This document shows positions 1 to 11,760 of a stretch of DNA of 64,000 bases, piece after piece. How positions within the stretch are numbered: position 1 is the stretch's first letter; each line of letters begins with the position of its first letter. A program made the translations under genes and the position numbers. The notes beneath the pieces are model-generated. The model worked only from the letters and a program-made list of their open reading frames with translations. It had not been told where the DNA came from and ran no database searches. Source of the stretch: Pocillopora verrucosa (lineage: Eukaryota; Cnidaria; Anthozoa; Scleractinia; Pocilloporidae); the NCBI RefSeq assembly GCF_036669915.1, contig NC_089322.1, positions 5,053,692 to 5,117,691 on the forward strand, in the 5' to 3' direction.

Positions 1-330
1 ATGAGGATGATTGCCTGGATTTGAGGTAACAATCGTTTGACAAACTCGGTTTGTCACCCTTCATTTTACTTAAGTTGTGATTTTCGCAGAACATGACATG
101 ACTGTAAAGTCACAGGACAAGCTCAGAACGTGCGTTTTAAAACTTTGTACATTTCTTTCCATTTAGAACTCAACGCTTCTTTGATACGTTATGCTGAAGT
201 TGAGGTGTGGCGCCGTATGAGACGGTAAACAAATGCAGCCATTTTTAAAATTCTGATTAAAAATAGAAATTTATTTTTTAATCGAAGTCTTCCTTGGCTT
301 TTCCGTCCTGACTGCTTAAGGTCCCTAATG
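1..330. repeat. Composite dispersed repeat at left edge
   Basis: The first 120 bases recur almost unchanged at 20,037-20,160. Bases about 168-300 recur at 23,290-23,420. The end near 315-330 carries GCTTAAGGTCCCT, the complement of the terminus seen at 23,094. I see no coding capacity. The stretch is a mosaic of repeat pieces, including one end of a GGGACCTTAAGC-type miniature element. Confidence 0.5.
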
Positions 331-675
331 ACAGTAGGGACCCGTCTAATTGCACGGTGAAATAGGACAGTTAAAGGGATAATTAACACGTCATACCTGT
401 GTGAGTGGACAGAACGCGTCATGCGCGCGCGCTGTTGTCCCGTATTCTGCCGAGTTCACTGTTGTTGCTGGCTTTTTTTATATGACGCATCACCGATATC
501 GAGTTTCTTTTCTCAAATTTTGTCATAGTTTTGATTAATTGGTAACAGGACATCGTGTCGTCCAATTCTATCAGTAATCATACTCTTGATTAACAAATCG
601 GACTTCCGCTTCGCGGTCGTCCGATTTTGTTCACAGACCGAATTGGACTCTACTCGGTCCTATCACCATTATTAA

Positions 676-1966
676 TTATAATAAAGTTCGGATATAACGC
701 GCACTGTCATTGGTTGAAAGAGCGTGCTCTATGAGAGTATAGAGCATAGAGCTGAGCTGAAGCTGTCACGCCATCTGCCATATTGTAGCATGTTCGACCT
801 TTTCCGGGACTTCTTTTTAGCTTTTCTCCGATAATTGAAGGTGAAATTTCGGAACAAGCGAGCCGGCAAGTAGCAACAGAAGAACCAAACAAACGTTTGT
901 AAACATACCAGGCGCCGTGATTTACGTTATTAAAACGTGAGCAGATACGAAAATCCTCAAAGGAAAAACAAAATAGACATTCCGAGTTTAAAGATTTTCA
1001 CGCTCAGTTAGATTGCAAGCTTACGTAAGGTAATAAAAATCAAACACAGCTAACACTCGTATAATATATAAAGTTCAGTGTTCAAAAACAAAACAGAACA
1101 AAACAGAAATGATGAAAAATATAACCAAACTGGCATAATTGTTAAATTCATACTAATCATGACGGTGTCTGAGCAAATATGATCATGTTGAAGTCCATCG
1201 CTGCTCACTTATCATGCCGATCTCCGGTCATCACAGTAAAGCAAGCCTCAGAAACTACATCGGCCACCCTTCGAGTGAAAAAATAAGATCTCGCTCTGAT
1301 ATCCTTTCCAATGTGTTGAGTGGAAAGTCACTTCAGTCACTGCAGTCGAGTTTTGCGGCGCTGTCATCCCGAGCGATCTTCATGTTCCGGTGAATTCGGC
1401 TGTCGTTCATTTAAAAAACACTCGCCTTGAACAGTTTGTTTTCTACCTTGTCATGTGAAAAAACCCGCGTGTTTTTATGAGCCATAATTCGGCTGAAGTT
1501 CACTGAACATTTCACTTCAAGATTCTGATTTAAAAACTTCAGGAAAAAGCGTTAAATTCGACCTGCCGAATTATTTTAGTTTGTATACTATCGCTGAGTG
1601 TGAACTTTGATGGTTTTTGAACTTTGATGATTTGACACTTTTGACAGCTTTTGTCTTGTACAGCCAATCAGATTATTTGAACCATTCTAACAGGGATTCT
1701 GATTGGCTTATTGTAGCGTGCTCTATGAGAGTATAGAGCATGCTGACGACACTGTTCTTCGCTTTGGAAATAAAGTTTGTTTTGAAAATTGAAAGTAATA
1801 CATGGGGAATTTAACGGATTCTTTATTATAAAACAAATTACAAAACACTCAAGAAGAAGAAACACTCGACTACGTCTCGTGTTTCTCCCTACACTTCTTT
1901 CGTGCTCTAGCCGCTTCCTGCGTGCTTTATAACAGAACAGAGCACAGTCAAGGCTTCTCTATTTGT
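676..1966. repeat. Insertion-like block absent from the third copy
   Basis: In the partial third copy the sequence passes directly from the equivalent of about 676 to the equivalent of 1,966 (near 52,165), so these 1.3 kb are extra here. A short hairpin-forming sequence, GCGTGCTCTATGAGAG followed by TATAGAGCAT, occurs twice in direct orientation near 720-748 and 1,708-1,741. That fits a non-autonomous element or its remnants. No credible open frame is present. Confidence 0.4.
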
Positions 1967-3845
1967 TAATCATAACCACTACAATTTCCTCAATAATTAT
2001 CCTAAAAAAAGAAAACTGGGGGGATTTCCAAAATGAAGTAATTTTTTAAATTTTCCCGTTGTCTCTACCGGAGATATTTGTCCAAAATGTATTTATTGTT
2101 TTCGGAAATTTTTAATCACTCGGTATGATTACAGACCGAATTAGATTCCACGCGGCCCTATTACCATGATAATCAATCATAAAGTTGCAATTTATTCGAT
2201 TGTGATAGGTTAAAAAAATTCCCATTATCCACTGATTCACTTGCCAAGTTGTTATCGGACAGTTTGTTATCCAAAAAGTTTGTTATCGAACAGTTCAATA
2301 TAAGTTAATTACATTCAAAGTTGCAGTTTAAATCAACCAATTAAACAATTTACGCCTCCTTTTCTCAGTCTTTTATTGCAAATTTTCTTTCTCTTCTTTC
2401 ATACCCTGGCTGTTTTTCTTTTCTTGGAAATTGTAATTTTTATGATTAATTGGTAAGAAGACTTTGTCCAATTCAGTCTATAATCGTATACACGTGATAA
2501 ACAAATCGGACTTCCGCTGCGCGGTCGTCCGACTTTTTCATCACTCGTATGATTACAGACTCCACTCAGTCCTATTACAAGTACATATATGATCATAGTG
2601 AACTCAAGAAAGTTATTCTGTTGTTGTAGCTGATGAGAAACCGAGTTTTTACAAGCAATGAGCTCATTTATCTGGCGAATGTCCCTGAAAACGAATATTT
2701 TCATAGCACATGAGGATCATTGATAAGATGTGAGGCCACAAAGGTTTGACAGGGTCGCTTTGTAACAAATCCATTTCTCTTCGGTGGCGAACTTTGCACA
2801 ACGTTACACTTCTTAACAGTCACAGAACAAAGATTGACCGAGAAAACAGGGCTGATTCGTTAAAGGCTTTGCCATTCATTAAAACGTTACTCATGCAAAA
2901 TTAATGTAACTAACAATTTACGATAACTATTTACTGAGTACATGACAGAATGCCTCATATCCTTCTACTTATACTTACCAACTTGTCGACCTCGTGTTTG
3001 ATGCTTTTGAAAGTGAAACGACAGAAAAAAACTTGAATGAGAGATGTTCATGACTTTTCCCCACATTCGAAAACCTCCTTCTCTTGACTAACCTTAATCG
3101 ACACCGTTTTGTTATTCAGGAAAGAACACAAAATTTGCTGAGGGCATATTCAGTTAGATTTTAAAACCATTTTTAAACCGGAGTCTGTTTTTTTTAACAA
3201 CTTAAAATATATGTAAAACCCTATCTGAAATTCTGATATTAGTCTAGTTACAAAGTTTGATGACCAGCATTTAACTGTGATTGTTTTGTTGTTCAGATGA
3301 GAACGCAAACATTTAGAACACCCTGAGGGTATATTTTTAGATATTAAACCATTCTCTACGGCTGTTTCTTTTAATTTAAACACCTTAAAATCGTTTGTTT
3401 GTAAACCCTAAGCTGACACTTTGATACAAATACAATTCACAAAAGTTTACCTGATGGCCGGCATTTTAACTTTAATTTTGAACTAGTGTTCTTAACGCGC
3501 AGCTAAGCGAAGCATAGAAACAGGTTTCTACGTAGACTCCAATATGTAAATGTGCCACCAGCTTACTCGCTCACTGACCCATTCAGGTGCAGACACCATT
3601 GGGAATAAGTAGCTTTGATCTAGTTCTTTTATGATCCAAAAAGAACTTTTGGATTTACTCATCACGTGGGGAAACTCAAAAACTTTCCCTCCTCAGTCAC
3701 TTATTTCTCCAAAGGCAACTTGTTGATATTTTCAGCGATTGCGGAGTGCTTTTATTGCGTAGCTTGACAATTAGACAACGATAATATTACTGGAAAACGA
3801 AAGCCCCTCAGAAATCAGTATTCTACTTTCGAGAAAAAAAACATA
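1966..3845. other. Non-coding repeat-rich stretch
   Basis: I find no supportable gene here. Sequence near 2,500-2,560 (AATCGGACTTCCGC and the following GCGGTCGTCCGA) is a dispersed element end also seen near 600, 24,020 and 52,090. Two degenerate direct repeats of about 170 bases occur at roughly 3,095-3,235 and 3,268-3,410, each with a TTGTT(A/G)TTCAG pyrimidine-rich step and a GAGGG(C/T)ATAT block. Confidence 0.4.
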
Positions 3846-4140
3846 GAACAAATGTTAATTCAGCCGCAGGCAAATCAATTATTTTTAATTGCGAGTATTC
3901 AAAGAAGCAGGCAAGGAATATAGTCATCAGTATGATATTTACTTTCCCTTTTCTTAGATTTTTGGATGTTTTTTCGTGGGGATCAGTGGTGACCATATAT
4001 TGACTACTGACTCAAAGTAGTATTGAATGAGTTTTAAGCGTTAACAGTCAAAGCCCGACAAGAAAGATATTTCCTAGTTAGTACTACAGCGTTCTAGATA
4101 TTTCTTAATTTTTACTACAACGTTCTAGAAACCTTCCTGA
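3845..4140. repeat. Left arm of a 0.3 kb inverted repeat, copy A
   Basis: This arm is the inverted counterpart of about 6,175-6,455, easily followed through GCGAGTATTCAAAG against its complement near 6,410 and through the run that mirrors GGTCACCACTGATC near 6,306. Together the arms bracket the 2 kb repeat unit. The arm ends in locally duplicated TACTAC(A)..GTTCTAGA motifs at about 4,080-4,135. Confidence 0.65.
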
Positions 4141-4199
4141 CATTGTGCAATATGGCAATATTCGAAAACATTGTTTTAGCAGTTTATTACCAAGTAATG

Positions 4200-6160
4200 A
4201 CTCTACTTATCAAACCAATGTCGCTGGAAACGAACCTTTCATAGCTGATGAGGATGATTGGTAAGATGTGAAGCCACTAAGGTTTAACGAAGTCGCTTTG
4301 AAACAACTTCATTCACTTCGCTTGAGATTTTTGCATAACATTACATAACTTGATAGGAAAAATGTCAACAAAACAGCATTCATTTTGGGGGGGGGGGGTC
4401 TCGATGGGGTAATCTTCCTTTGTGAGCAGCGGTTTCATAGACTGACCTCTTTTCTTATGGGAGATATTGGTACTTTCACAAAAAGCGAGCAATCTCACGT
4501 TAATTACCAGTGAAAATTATGGACACTGGAAAACCACGAACTGTAACACTGCGAATATCCTCTGACTTCAATAAAGGAAAAAACGCATTATGAATATGTC
4601 TTAATGACGGAAAAGTACGTTTTTACTATGTAGGCAATTACAGTGAATTTAGGCAAGTTTCAGTTTCTCTAAGAAAATTAAAACATCTCTCTTCTTGAGC
4701 GCGCGGCGTCATGACTTATCTTCTTATGTGAGATTGGCGCTTTAACAGACAAAGAAACAGATTACGGCCTTAGAAATATATGTACCGTAAAACCGGCCGC
4801 GAGCAACCAAAGATTTAAGTGAAGGGTATCTCCACCATGAAACGCTTGTGTACAAGTTGAGAACGGAAATTACATTCGAATCTATCGCGATCTCTATATC
4901 GTTCGTTGAACTCTCCTGAAACAAAGTCGAGTTAATAGCTAATGCAGATCATAGCCACTGGAAAACCACGTAATGAGGCACCACGGATTTCCTTCAGCGA
5001 GGGACAGTCCACAACATAAATAGAGGTCTGATTTTAGTTTTATGATCATCAATTTCTCAAATTGAACGACACTCAATAACCTTAGTTAATGAGGATAAAT
5101 TATACGGTATGAGCCACAGAGATTTGAAAAAGTCGCCGTAGAACGAATTTATCGGACCGTGGTAGCGATTCAATCGCCCCATAAACCGCTTTACGAAGGG
5201 CTAACGCTCGAAATGAGACATAACTACATATGGCAAATACAAGGATCGAAAAAACCGTTATCTTTGCCGTTAGTGCCTTACCTCGGCTACAGTTACTAAA
5301 GAACTAAAGCTGATAAAAAAAACTGAGCGACTAGAAAAGATTTTCAATCGCACTTACCAAGATGCTGAAAATGTGGCTGATGCTTTGCGAATGAAACAAC
5401 AAAAATAACGAATTACAGTCGGGACTTTTTTCAACCTTCCGAACTTCTGCTGTCACAGTGTTCTGGGTATCCAGATCCCTTGTGTTTAAAGTAATTCCCC
5501 TCTCCCCTCTGGGCTAATCGAAATAAAAACGAAAAGTTTCAATTGCGCAATTTTTTGTGTGTGTTCGTATCCCCGTCTATCGCGTCCTATTTAGGTTGAA
5601 ATTTTGAACAGTTAGTGATCATATTATAAAATTCTTATTGATGTGAGTTTGGTTTGGCTCTCGTTCATGAAGCAAGGACTTCGCTGCGCTCGGTCCATAG
5701 ATCATGACCCCGAGCCAAGTATAAGTTCCCGTCCGGCCCTTCCACTCAATCAATAAGTACTCAGTATTTCGGTTTCCTAGGACACAATTTTTATCACTGA
5801 TGATGTAATTGAACAAAAAAAATGAAAAGTGTTCTTCTTTTTTATTCTTTTTTTAAATAGGGAACGTCAGGCTTATGTGTTGATCTCTTTGAAAGATTTG
5901 ATTTTCATCACAAGATCGATCACAGTACAACTTAAGTTTCTTTCTCTAAACGGTAAGCTATATGTGCATGATAATCGACTCCTTGTAATCGTGAACTTTT
6001 CATTTTCTAACGGGTGTGATTTGCATGATCGAAGGCAAAAATGCTAAAAAAAACTAAGTGACTGTATTCGGTTTGGCATGTCACACTTTACTAGGGATGA
6101 AAAATGAATCATTTAACCCTGTTTAATGTGAAACGTTAGGCTTAAGTGTTCATCCCTTTA
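4200..6160. repeat. 2 kb repeat unit, member 1
   Basis: This is one of five copies of the same unit; the others are near 25,740, 53,390, 55,840 and 58,200. It has several landmarks. One is a block near 4,370-4,500 reading TTCATTTTGGG...GGTCTCGATGGGG. Another is a conserved minus-strand open stretch (4,742-4,924). A motif resembling the conserved part of Penelope-type hammerhead ribozymes lies at 5,195-5,213, and a plus-strand open stretch at 5,829-6,047. The minus strand near 4,985-5,010 reads CPSLKEIRG..LRGFP, and near 4,550 a related DIRS..VRGFP appears. These could be decayed exons of a repetitive, perhaps leucine-rich, protein, but I do not recognise the family. Confidence 0.7.
5195..5213 (+). 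ncRNA. Hammerhead-like core remnant in the 2 kb unit
   Basis: The 19 bases from GAAGGG to CGAAA match the stem II and GAAA part of the Penelope-type hammerhead seen intact at 20,340-20,373. The upstream CTGATGA is altered (TTACGA precedes) and the downstream cleavage triplet is not preserved, so it is unlikely to be catalytic. The same motif sits at the same place in all five copies of the unit. Confidence 0.4.
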
Positions 6161-6179
6161 AAGGGATGAACACTTAAAG
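6141..6179. repeat. Perfect palindrome at an inversion junction
   Basis: CTTAAGTGTTCATCCCTTTA is followed directly by its reverse complement, giving an uninterrupted palindrome of nearly 40 bases centred near 6,160. It marks the point where the 2 kb unit stops and the inverted right arm starts. The same junction exists in copy B at about 27,665-27,704. In the right-hand array (57,917) the sequence continues differently, so the palindrome arose with the inverted arm. Confidence 0.8.
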
Positions 6180-6455
6180 TTTCCTTAACTACAGGAAAGT
6201 TTCTAGAACGCTGTAGCACTAATTAAGGCGAATCTTTCATGTCGGGCTAAGACTGTTAACATTTAAAAGTCATTGAATACTACTTTGAGTCAGTATTCAA
6301 TATACGGTCACCACTGATCACCACAAAAAAACCCAAAAAACTAAAATACTAAGAAAAGGGAAACTAGATATTGTACTGATGACTATATTCCTCGCCTGCT
6401 TCTCTGAATACTCGCTATGAAAAATGATCGATTTGCTTGTGGCTGAATTTACGTT
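6175..6455. repeat. Right arm of the 0.3 kb inverted repeat, copy A
   Basis: This arm is the reverse complement of about 3,845-4,140. The two arms plus the 2 kb unit between them make a foldback-like structure of roughly 2.6 kb. I found no target-site duplication and no transposase frame, so calling it a transposon is an inference. Confidence 0.6.
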
Positions 6456-7638
6456 TATTATGCACATAATGGTTAACATTATTTACAATGATGTTAACCA
6501 TTATTCGTACTATATAGCAAAAATTTTGATGCTTAGCCGTAAAAGCCATCACCCCATTGAGACCCTCCTTCTACTATGGTGAGCCCATAATTCTCAAATG
6601 CGACTTGTTTGGCTATGACCGTGTACCCTTGGAAAACGAAGTTTCCCCGAATTTCGAGAAATCTGGTAATGTTGACATAAATTCTAAATTAAACGGGAGG
6701 CAAGCTTGGAAAGCTTGCAATTATTTATTATTTCTCGAAGACAAGGAGGAATATCAGCCATCATGAATTTTCATCATTAAAATGTTGACTCGGTGTTAGT
6801 GCCCTCTAATGGCAATTTTCTTGTAATTTTCTGAGGAAAATAGGAAACGAAAAGGTAAAAGCAGCGGGAAATGCCGTTGCGAGTTTTTTAGGAAAGTACC
6901 TTCTGGATGCACGGATCCTACAACGTAACTGTAGTGCAGTCCATTTCCCCCACCTCTCTAGTTAAGCTTCTGCCTAAAATTGTACGTTGTGAGGTTCCTA
7001 AAAAGACTTAGATGCTTAGATGAGTCATTTTTACAACAGTAATTGATTTAATTAGAAAACAAACATACAGGCTGTAATTCTTCGAAAAATTCACTAACTA
7101 GCTTAAAGGCCCATTTCCAACCTTGTTGCAACGCGGTCGTTTGTTTTTGTTTTGAACCACCGCTTTTGTTTAAATAGCGCCTCTGATTGGTCAGTTATTT
7201 TAACCTTGTCACGTCTCAAAATATCTTCTGCGTTTTCTCCGATGAATTTGAAGACCTTATCAAGATAATTCTGTTTCAAACAGTTCTATACGTTTTAATC
7301 CGGCATGAAACCAGGTGAACCATTGATTTAGTAGATTCCGAGGCAGTAAACGCTTTTGGATCGGTTGTTGCTAAAGAGGAACGCGAAAATCCTTGCGAGC
7401 ATTTCGAAGAAGGTTGATCCACCACGTTTTCATTCATTCATCAATTATTTTTAATTTTAGTTTGCCATCCTTGTTAAATAGGACCAAGGGTCAGTTGAAG
7501 TTTCCTGCCCGTGGAGAGGAACTCGCGCTCGAAAGAGTGGTCGAGGTTGTTGTCCATGCAAAGCAGCAAATAAGAATTGTAACGCAAACTGTCAGTGTCG
7601 CTGACGTTCCTGCAATGAAGTGACTAAACTTAAAATAA
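6455..7638. other. Repeat pieces, no gene seen
   Basis: A piece at about 6,557-6,650 recurs inverted at 56,195-56,292, and one at about 6,840-6,960 recurs inverted at 60,545-60,665, so both belong to the dispersed repeat mosaic. The short open frames here (for example 7,393-7,623) have no recognisable features and are also present in copy B, which is expected from the duplication and is not evidence of function. Confidence 0.4.
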
Positions 7639-8250
7639 TTAAACGTTCGGCAGTCCGATATTTTTCCAAATTTCTCTTCGAAATCCAAAGAGTATTTTAT
7701 ACGAAAATGTTCTAGCTTTATTTGCAATCCTCAAGCGCTTCCAGGCAGCCTAAAAATTTCGAACTTGATGTTTCTCGCTAACCCTGTATTCAGAGTACGA
7801 AGCCATCCAAGCGCTTGACACTTAAAAACTTTTTAATGACACGGCTGGACACGGTCCTCAAATAACTCCATATTTCTCTTTGAAATATACCAATTTTTCG
7901 TTGGAAAATATTCTACCTTCATTTACAAGTCTCAAGCGCTTCTAGAAAGTGAAAAAATGCCAACGTTATCCGTTTCGCTGACCTTGTACACAGAGTGCGA
8001 AGAGATCCAAGCGTGACACTAAGAGAATTTTCACCGGACACTACCGGACACGGTCTTCGAATAACTAAACGTCCGGCAGTCTGATATTTTTCCATATTTC
8101 TCTTTGAAAAATACCAATTTCTATTGGAAATATTTTATCTTCATTTAGAATCCTCAAGCGCCTCTAGAAAGTGAACAAATTTGAACGTTGTCCTTTTCGC
8201 CGACTCTGTTCACAGAGTACGAAGAGATCCAAGCGTGACACTTAAAAAAA
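7639..8250. repeat. Tandem repeat, three diverged units of about 200 bp
   Basis: Three units start near 7,639, 7,867 and 8,067. Each contains a TATTTTTCC..ATTTCTCTT block, CTCAAGCGC(T/C)TC, an (A)CAGAGT(A/G)CGAAG step and ATCCAAGCG..GACAC. Copy B keeps only the first unit and part of the second (29,158-29,510), where its sequence jumps to the equivalent of 9,393. Confidence 0.8.
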
Positions 8251-9718
8251 AATTTTTCTTCGGATTCTTCCTGACAAATTTCAAAATACTGTAAGGAAAC
8301 TGTGAAATAATGAATTGCGAATGTATTTACTGTAAAATAGTTGACTATATGTTCAAGATGGCTCTTGAGAAGACGATTTTAGAAGGTTTTCAGTGATCTG
8401 GGGAATTTCGTGTTACAGGAAAGTAGGTCGCGGCGCGAGTTGCATTAAGGTTGGAAATGGGACTTTAAAATTGAACAATTTTCAATTAATAATTTTGATT
8501 TTGTTATCGTGGTCCACAGCGGGAAGGCTTTCTTTATCTAAGACATGGCGTACAAAATTAAAAATTTCAACTTTAAATTTGAAAATCATATTTCTGATTA
8601 GTTATCTAATAGTTGTTTTAAAACTCATTGGTAATCAGATGTGATCGATAATAGCCATGCATTTCTTATTATCAAACACGCATTAATTATTTTTAATTAA
8701 ACCTTTAATTTAATTAAACCCCGTTTCGAAAAAAAGCCAAGCTAAAAGGACAGAAACATTAAGAAACAGGGGCCAGGATCTGCTAAAAAATAAATTTTCC
8801 CTTGTTTTGTTTTCGCTGAGCGTTGATAAACTTCGAAAACATGAAAGGAACCAAAACGGTCCTAACTCATGCAGGTTTATTTGAAGTTAAATGGATTCTA
8901 AGTTACAGCTGGATGTCACAATAAACTTTTACGACAGAAACATCCTACCTATGAATGTTACGCCATAGAGCGTGATGTTGTTTCGCTTCTTAGAGAGACC
9001 CAGAGCCATTTCGGCAAGCTATGAGTTTAAGATCTAGAGGTTACATAACTAACAAGAAGTTAATTGGGTAGCTTTTTTTTGGGAGAAGGGGGGATGTACA
9101 AGAGAGAAGATATAGTTATAGTACCTATTTAGACATTCCCATTAAGTATCCTGGCGTTTTCTCCCCTTCGACATCAAGTGACGTCACGAGATAACCATTG
9201 ATGACGTCATAGTTTGGCTTATGTGGTAGAGGATGGGGTGTGATATACTCTCAGAGGAGAAAACTTTTACTACCGAAATGTAAGGGGCAATGCCTCCCCC
9301 CCCAACAAAAAGTGTTTGTCTTCTGAAGGGGTACTACAGCTCACCTCTCCCCCTCCCTTTTTTGGTGCTTATGTATCACGAAGGAAAATGTTGGAGAATC
9401 AAAGCTCCCATTTTTTGAAGAAAAGTGAAAACAATGATATCTTTGGGAAACAATTTAAGTGAACTCCATTTCTGAAGGAAATTACATTTAGCAATCCTCT
9501 TACTTTCTAGACCTAACAGAAAATGTTTGAGTTGTTGAGTTATAATTATTATTTTTTTAATTTAAAAAATAACTGTATTTTAAAGAAAGCGACAAAACGT
9601 TTGAGTTTGTAAAACATGTACAAAGCGTTGAAAGTTGAAGTCTATAGTAAGTAGAACAATGCTAATTAAGATGAATAGTGACAACATGAAAAGAGGTAAA
9701 GCATGAAAGTGTGAGAAT
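8250..9718. other. AT-rich stretch, mostly absent from copy B
   Basis: Bases about 8,000-9,392 have no counterpart in copy B. I see no gene. The piece 9,393-9,718 is the 3' flank of the Penelope-like element and is shared by both copies. Confidence 0.4.
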
Positions 9719-10045
9719 TAAAAAGATAGTTTTAGATTTACATGGTGTAATTGTTGATTCAAGGATGATTGTTCTCTTTGAATATGAATAGCCTCTTTTA
9801 TCTTAAGCTGAAAGCTGGTGGAGGTGTGATCTAAAGCATGGAAGTTATCTGTAGAACACAAGGCGCGACACTGTGGAGAATCTTTCAGATGCCTGAAAAT
9901 GTGAGAGGCTCTGTCACTGACTTAGTGCTCTCTAACACGTGTGGAAAAATGCAGGCAGAGGTTTCACCGACGTAACAGGCATTATAGCCAGTGCATACAA
10001 ACTTATAAACTACACGTGAACGGAGCCCGTCAGGGACAGGGTCTT

Positions 10046-10942
10046 TCACACCAAACAAGTTACCGATTTTGAAGGAAGAGAAAACCAGTTTGATATCCAA
10101 GTCGTTGCAATAGCGATAAATAAAATGGCAGATATTTTTTGAGTGATAGCAGATAAGTGGCCTATGTAGGGTAGCTTAAAGTAGAACGCAGGTGAAGTGG
10201 TAGGAAGGGAATCCCGGGGATGATGATTGTTTTGGGTCCCAGTGATGTAACGGTTTATAATCTCGATTAAATGAGCAGGGAAAAGATTCTTTTTTAGAAT
10301 ATCAGTAAGCTTGTTAATGTCCTCGTGAAACCCTAACCAGGTGTTATTAATCTTGTAAGTCCTATCAACGAGTGTCTTAATGAGACCCACTTTGTAAGAG
10401 TACGAGGTGAAGCTGAAATAATTAGTTAGTGACCCAGTGAAAGTTTTCTTGCGGTAAACACTGGTTAGAGAGGAACTGGGGTCATGGTTGTCAATCAGGA
10501 CATCAAAAAAGGGTAATTTGTAATTAATCTGCTTTTCCATAGTGAACTTGATGTTAGGGTGCCTAGAGTTGATATAGTCCAAAAATATAGTGGCATCTCG
10601 ATCTGGGTTAAATAAGCAAAAAGTATCATCAACATACTGGCGATAAAATAAAATTGTAGAGCCATGAAAATTTTCCAACCAAAGTTTTTCGTGATGTCCC
10701 ATAAAAAGATTGACTAAGACAGGGGCAATGGGGGACCCCATGGCTACGCCATCTATTTGATCATAAAAAGAACCATTAAATATGAAATGAGTCTGGGCGG
10801 TAACTCCAATGAAGAGACTTCTAAGTTCAGATTTGTTCAACTTAATGTCGGGACTACCGTCGGAAATGTAATTGACCGCTAAGTCAATACACTCCTCAAG
10901 AGGTATGTTAGTAAAGAGACTTTCAACATCAAAAGAGACCAT
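10046..10942 (-). pseudogene. Reverse transcriptase core of the Penelope-like element
   Basis: The 298-residue open frame contains the palm motifs of a Penelope-type reverse transcriptase: SFDVESLFTNIP, AMGSPIAPVL, and YVDDTF, followed by FFDVLID. It is cut off at its N-terminal side by the SINE and at its C-terminal side by a frameshift before the endonuclease. Compared with copy B it lacks two in-frame stops (B has stops at 31,084-31,086 and 30,598-30,600), so copy A is the better preserved frame. Confidence 0.85.
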
Positions 10943-11010
10943 AAACTTACGAGATATAGATAACGATTGGATGTCCTGTACAAAAGTAAAAGTGTCAGTG
11001 GCACAGTAAT

Positions 11011-11359
11011 AATAATAATAATAATAATACAGTATTTATATAGCGCTATTTCTATTGCCATATTCAATAGCACTTTACAATGCATTTATAACAATCAACA
11101 ATTAGTGTCTCTTCCACCCATCCCACCCCAGGGGAGGACATCCACCACACAGTAATCTCGTGCGTGGGAAATTAACGTCTCCTACCCCAACCCTGCAGGA
11201 GACGGGGCCTACGGTTTTACGTCCTATCCGAGAAGACGAAGCAATGTGAGTAAAGCGTCTTGCTTAAGGACACAACGTCATGCCCCAGCCAGGACTTGAA
11301 CCCAGGCCGTCGGACCCAGAGTCCAGCACACTGACCACTGGACTACTCACGCCTCACGC
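11011..11359 (-). mobile_element. tRNA-derived SINE with (ATT)n tail, only in copy A
   Basis: On the minus strand the element starts with a tRNA-like head, GTAGTCCAGTGGTCAG then GGGTTCAAGTCC, which fits RNA polymerase III box A and a near-perfect box B. The body includes GTGTCCTTAAGCAAGACGC. The 3' end is the ATT-repeat tail visible as AAT repeats at 11,011-11,028. GTAAT flanks both sides (11,006-11,010 and 11,360-11,364), and copy B at about 31,125 has the uninterrupted site. This is a clean filled-versus-empty pair. Confidence 0.85.
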
Positions 11360-11760
11360 GTAATTAGTTGGAATGTGAGATGAGATGCCAGGTTGTAATT
11401 GTATGTTCCTATAGAAGATACGACGGAGCGAAATGGCGGTGTAGAGTTAGCTTCACGATTCTTATGCATTTTTGGGAGGGCCGTAAATTCTTGCTGGAAG
11501 AGGGGGAGTGGTGAAGAGAGGCGAAGACCAAATTTTTATTTGAGAGTGTTTTAGGACAGAATATTAACACATTACGAGGGTTGTCTCGTTATGAGCTGAA
11601 ATCGAAAACACGGGTAGATGCTCAGCTAGAGAGCGTGAAGGTTACAACTTTTTTTTAAACAATTACAGCTCTCGAAAAGTCAGGCATTGATATCCCAAGA
11701 ACCCATCTTTAATTCTGAGCCGCTTACAGAATAAAACTTAAGACGATTCACGTGAGGTTC

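Larger units (their letters stand above)
9718..11510 (-). mobile_element. Penelope-like retroelement, 5'-truncated, copy A
   Basis: Reading the minus strand, the order is an RT N-terminal piece with ARIYGPPKMHK and IVSS-like VVSSIGTYNYNLA (about 11,370-11,500), then the RT core in an open frame at 10,046-10,942 with SFDVESLFTNIP, GVAMGSPIAPVLVNLFM and the catalytic YVDD. A GIY-YIG-type endonuclease follows in another frame (9,885-10,100) with VVYKFVC..YNACYVGET. The tail in a third frame reads LKIKEAIHIQ..LNQQ and stops at 9,718. This order is diagnostic of Penelope-like elements. At least two frameshifts and a SINE insertion make this copy dead. The 5' end of the coding region is missing. 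Confidence 0.9.

Noticed and set aside
4245..4262. CTGATGAGGATG phrases in the dispersed blocks as hammerhead ribozymes
   Set aside because: CTGATGAG is present, but no stem II or GAAA follows at a workable distance.
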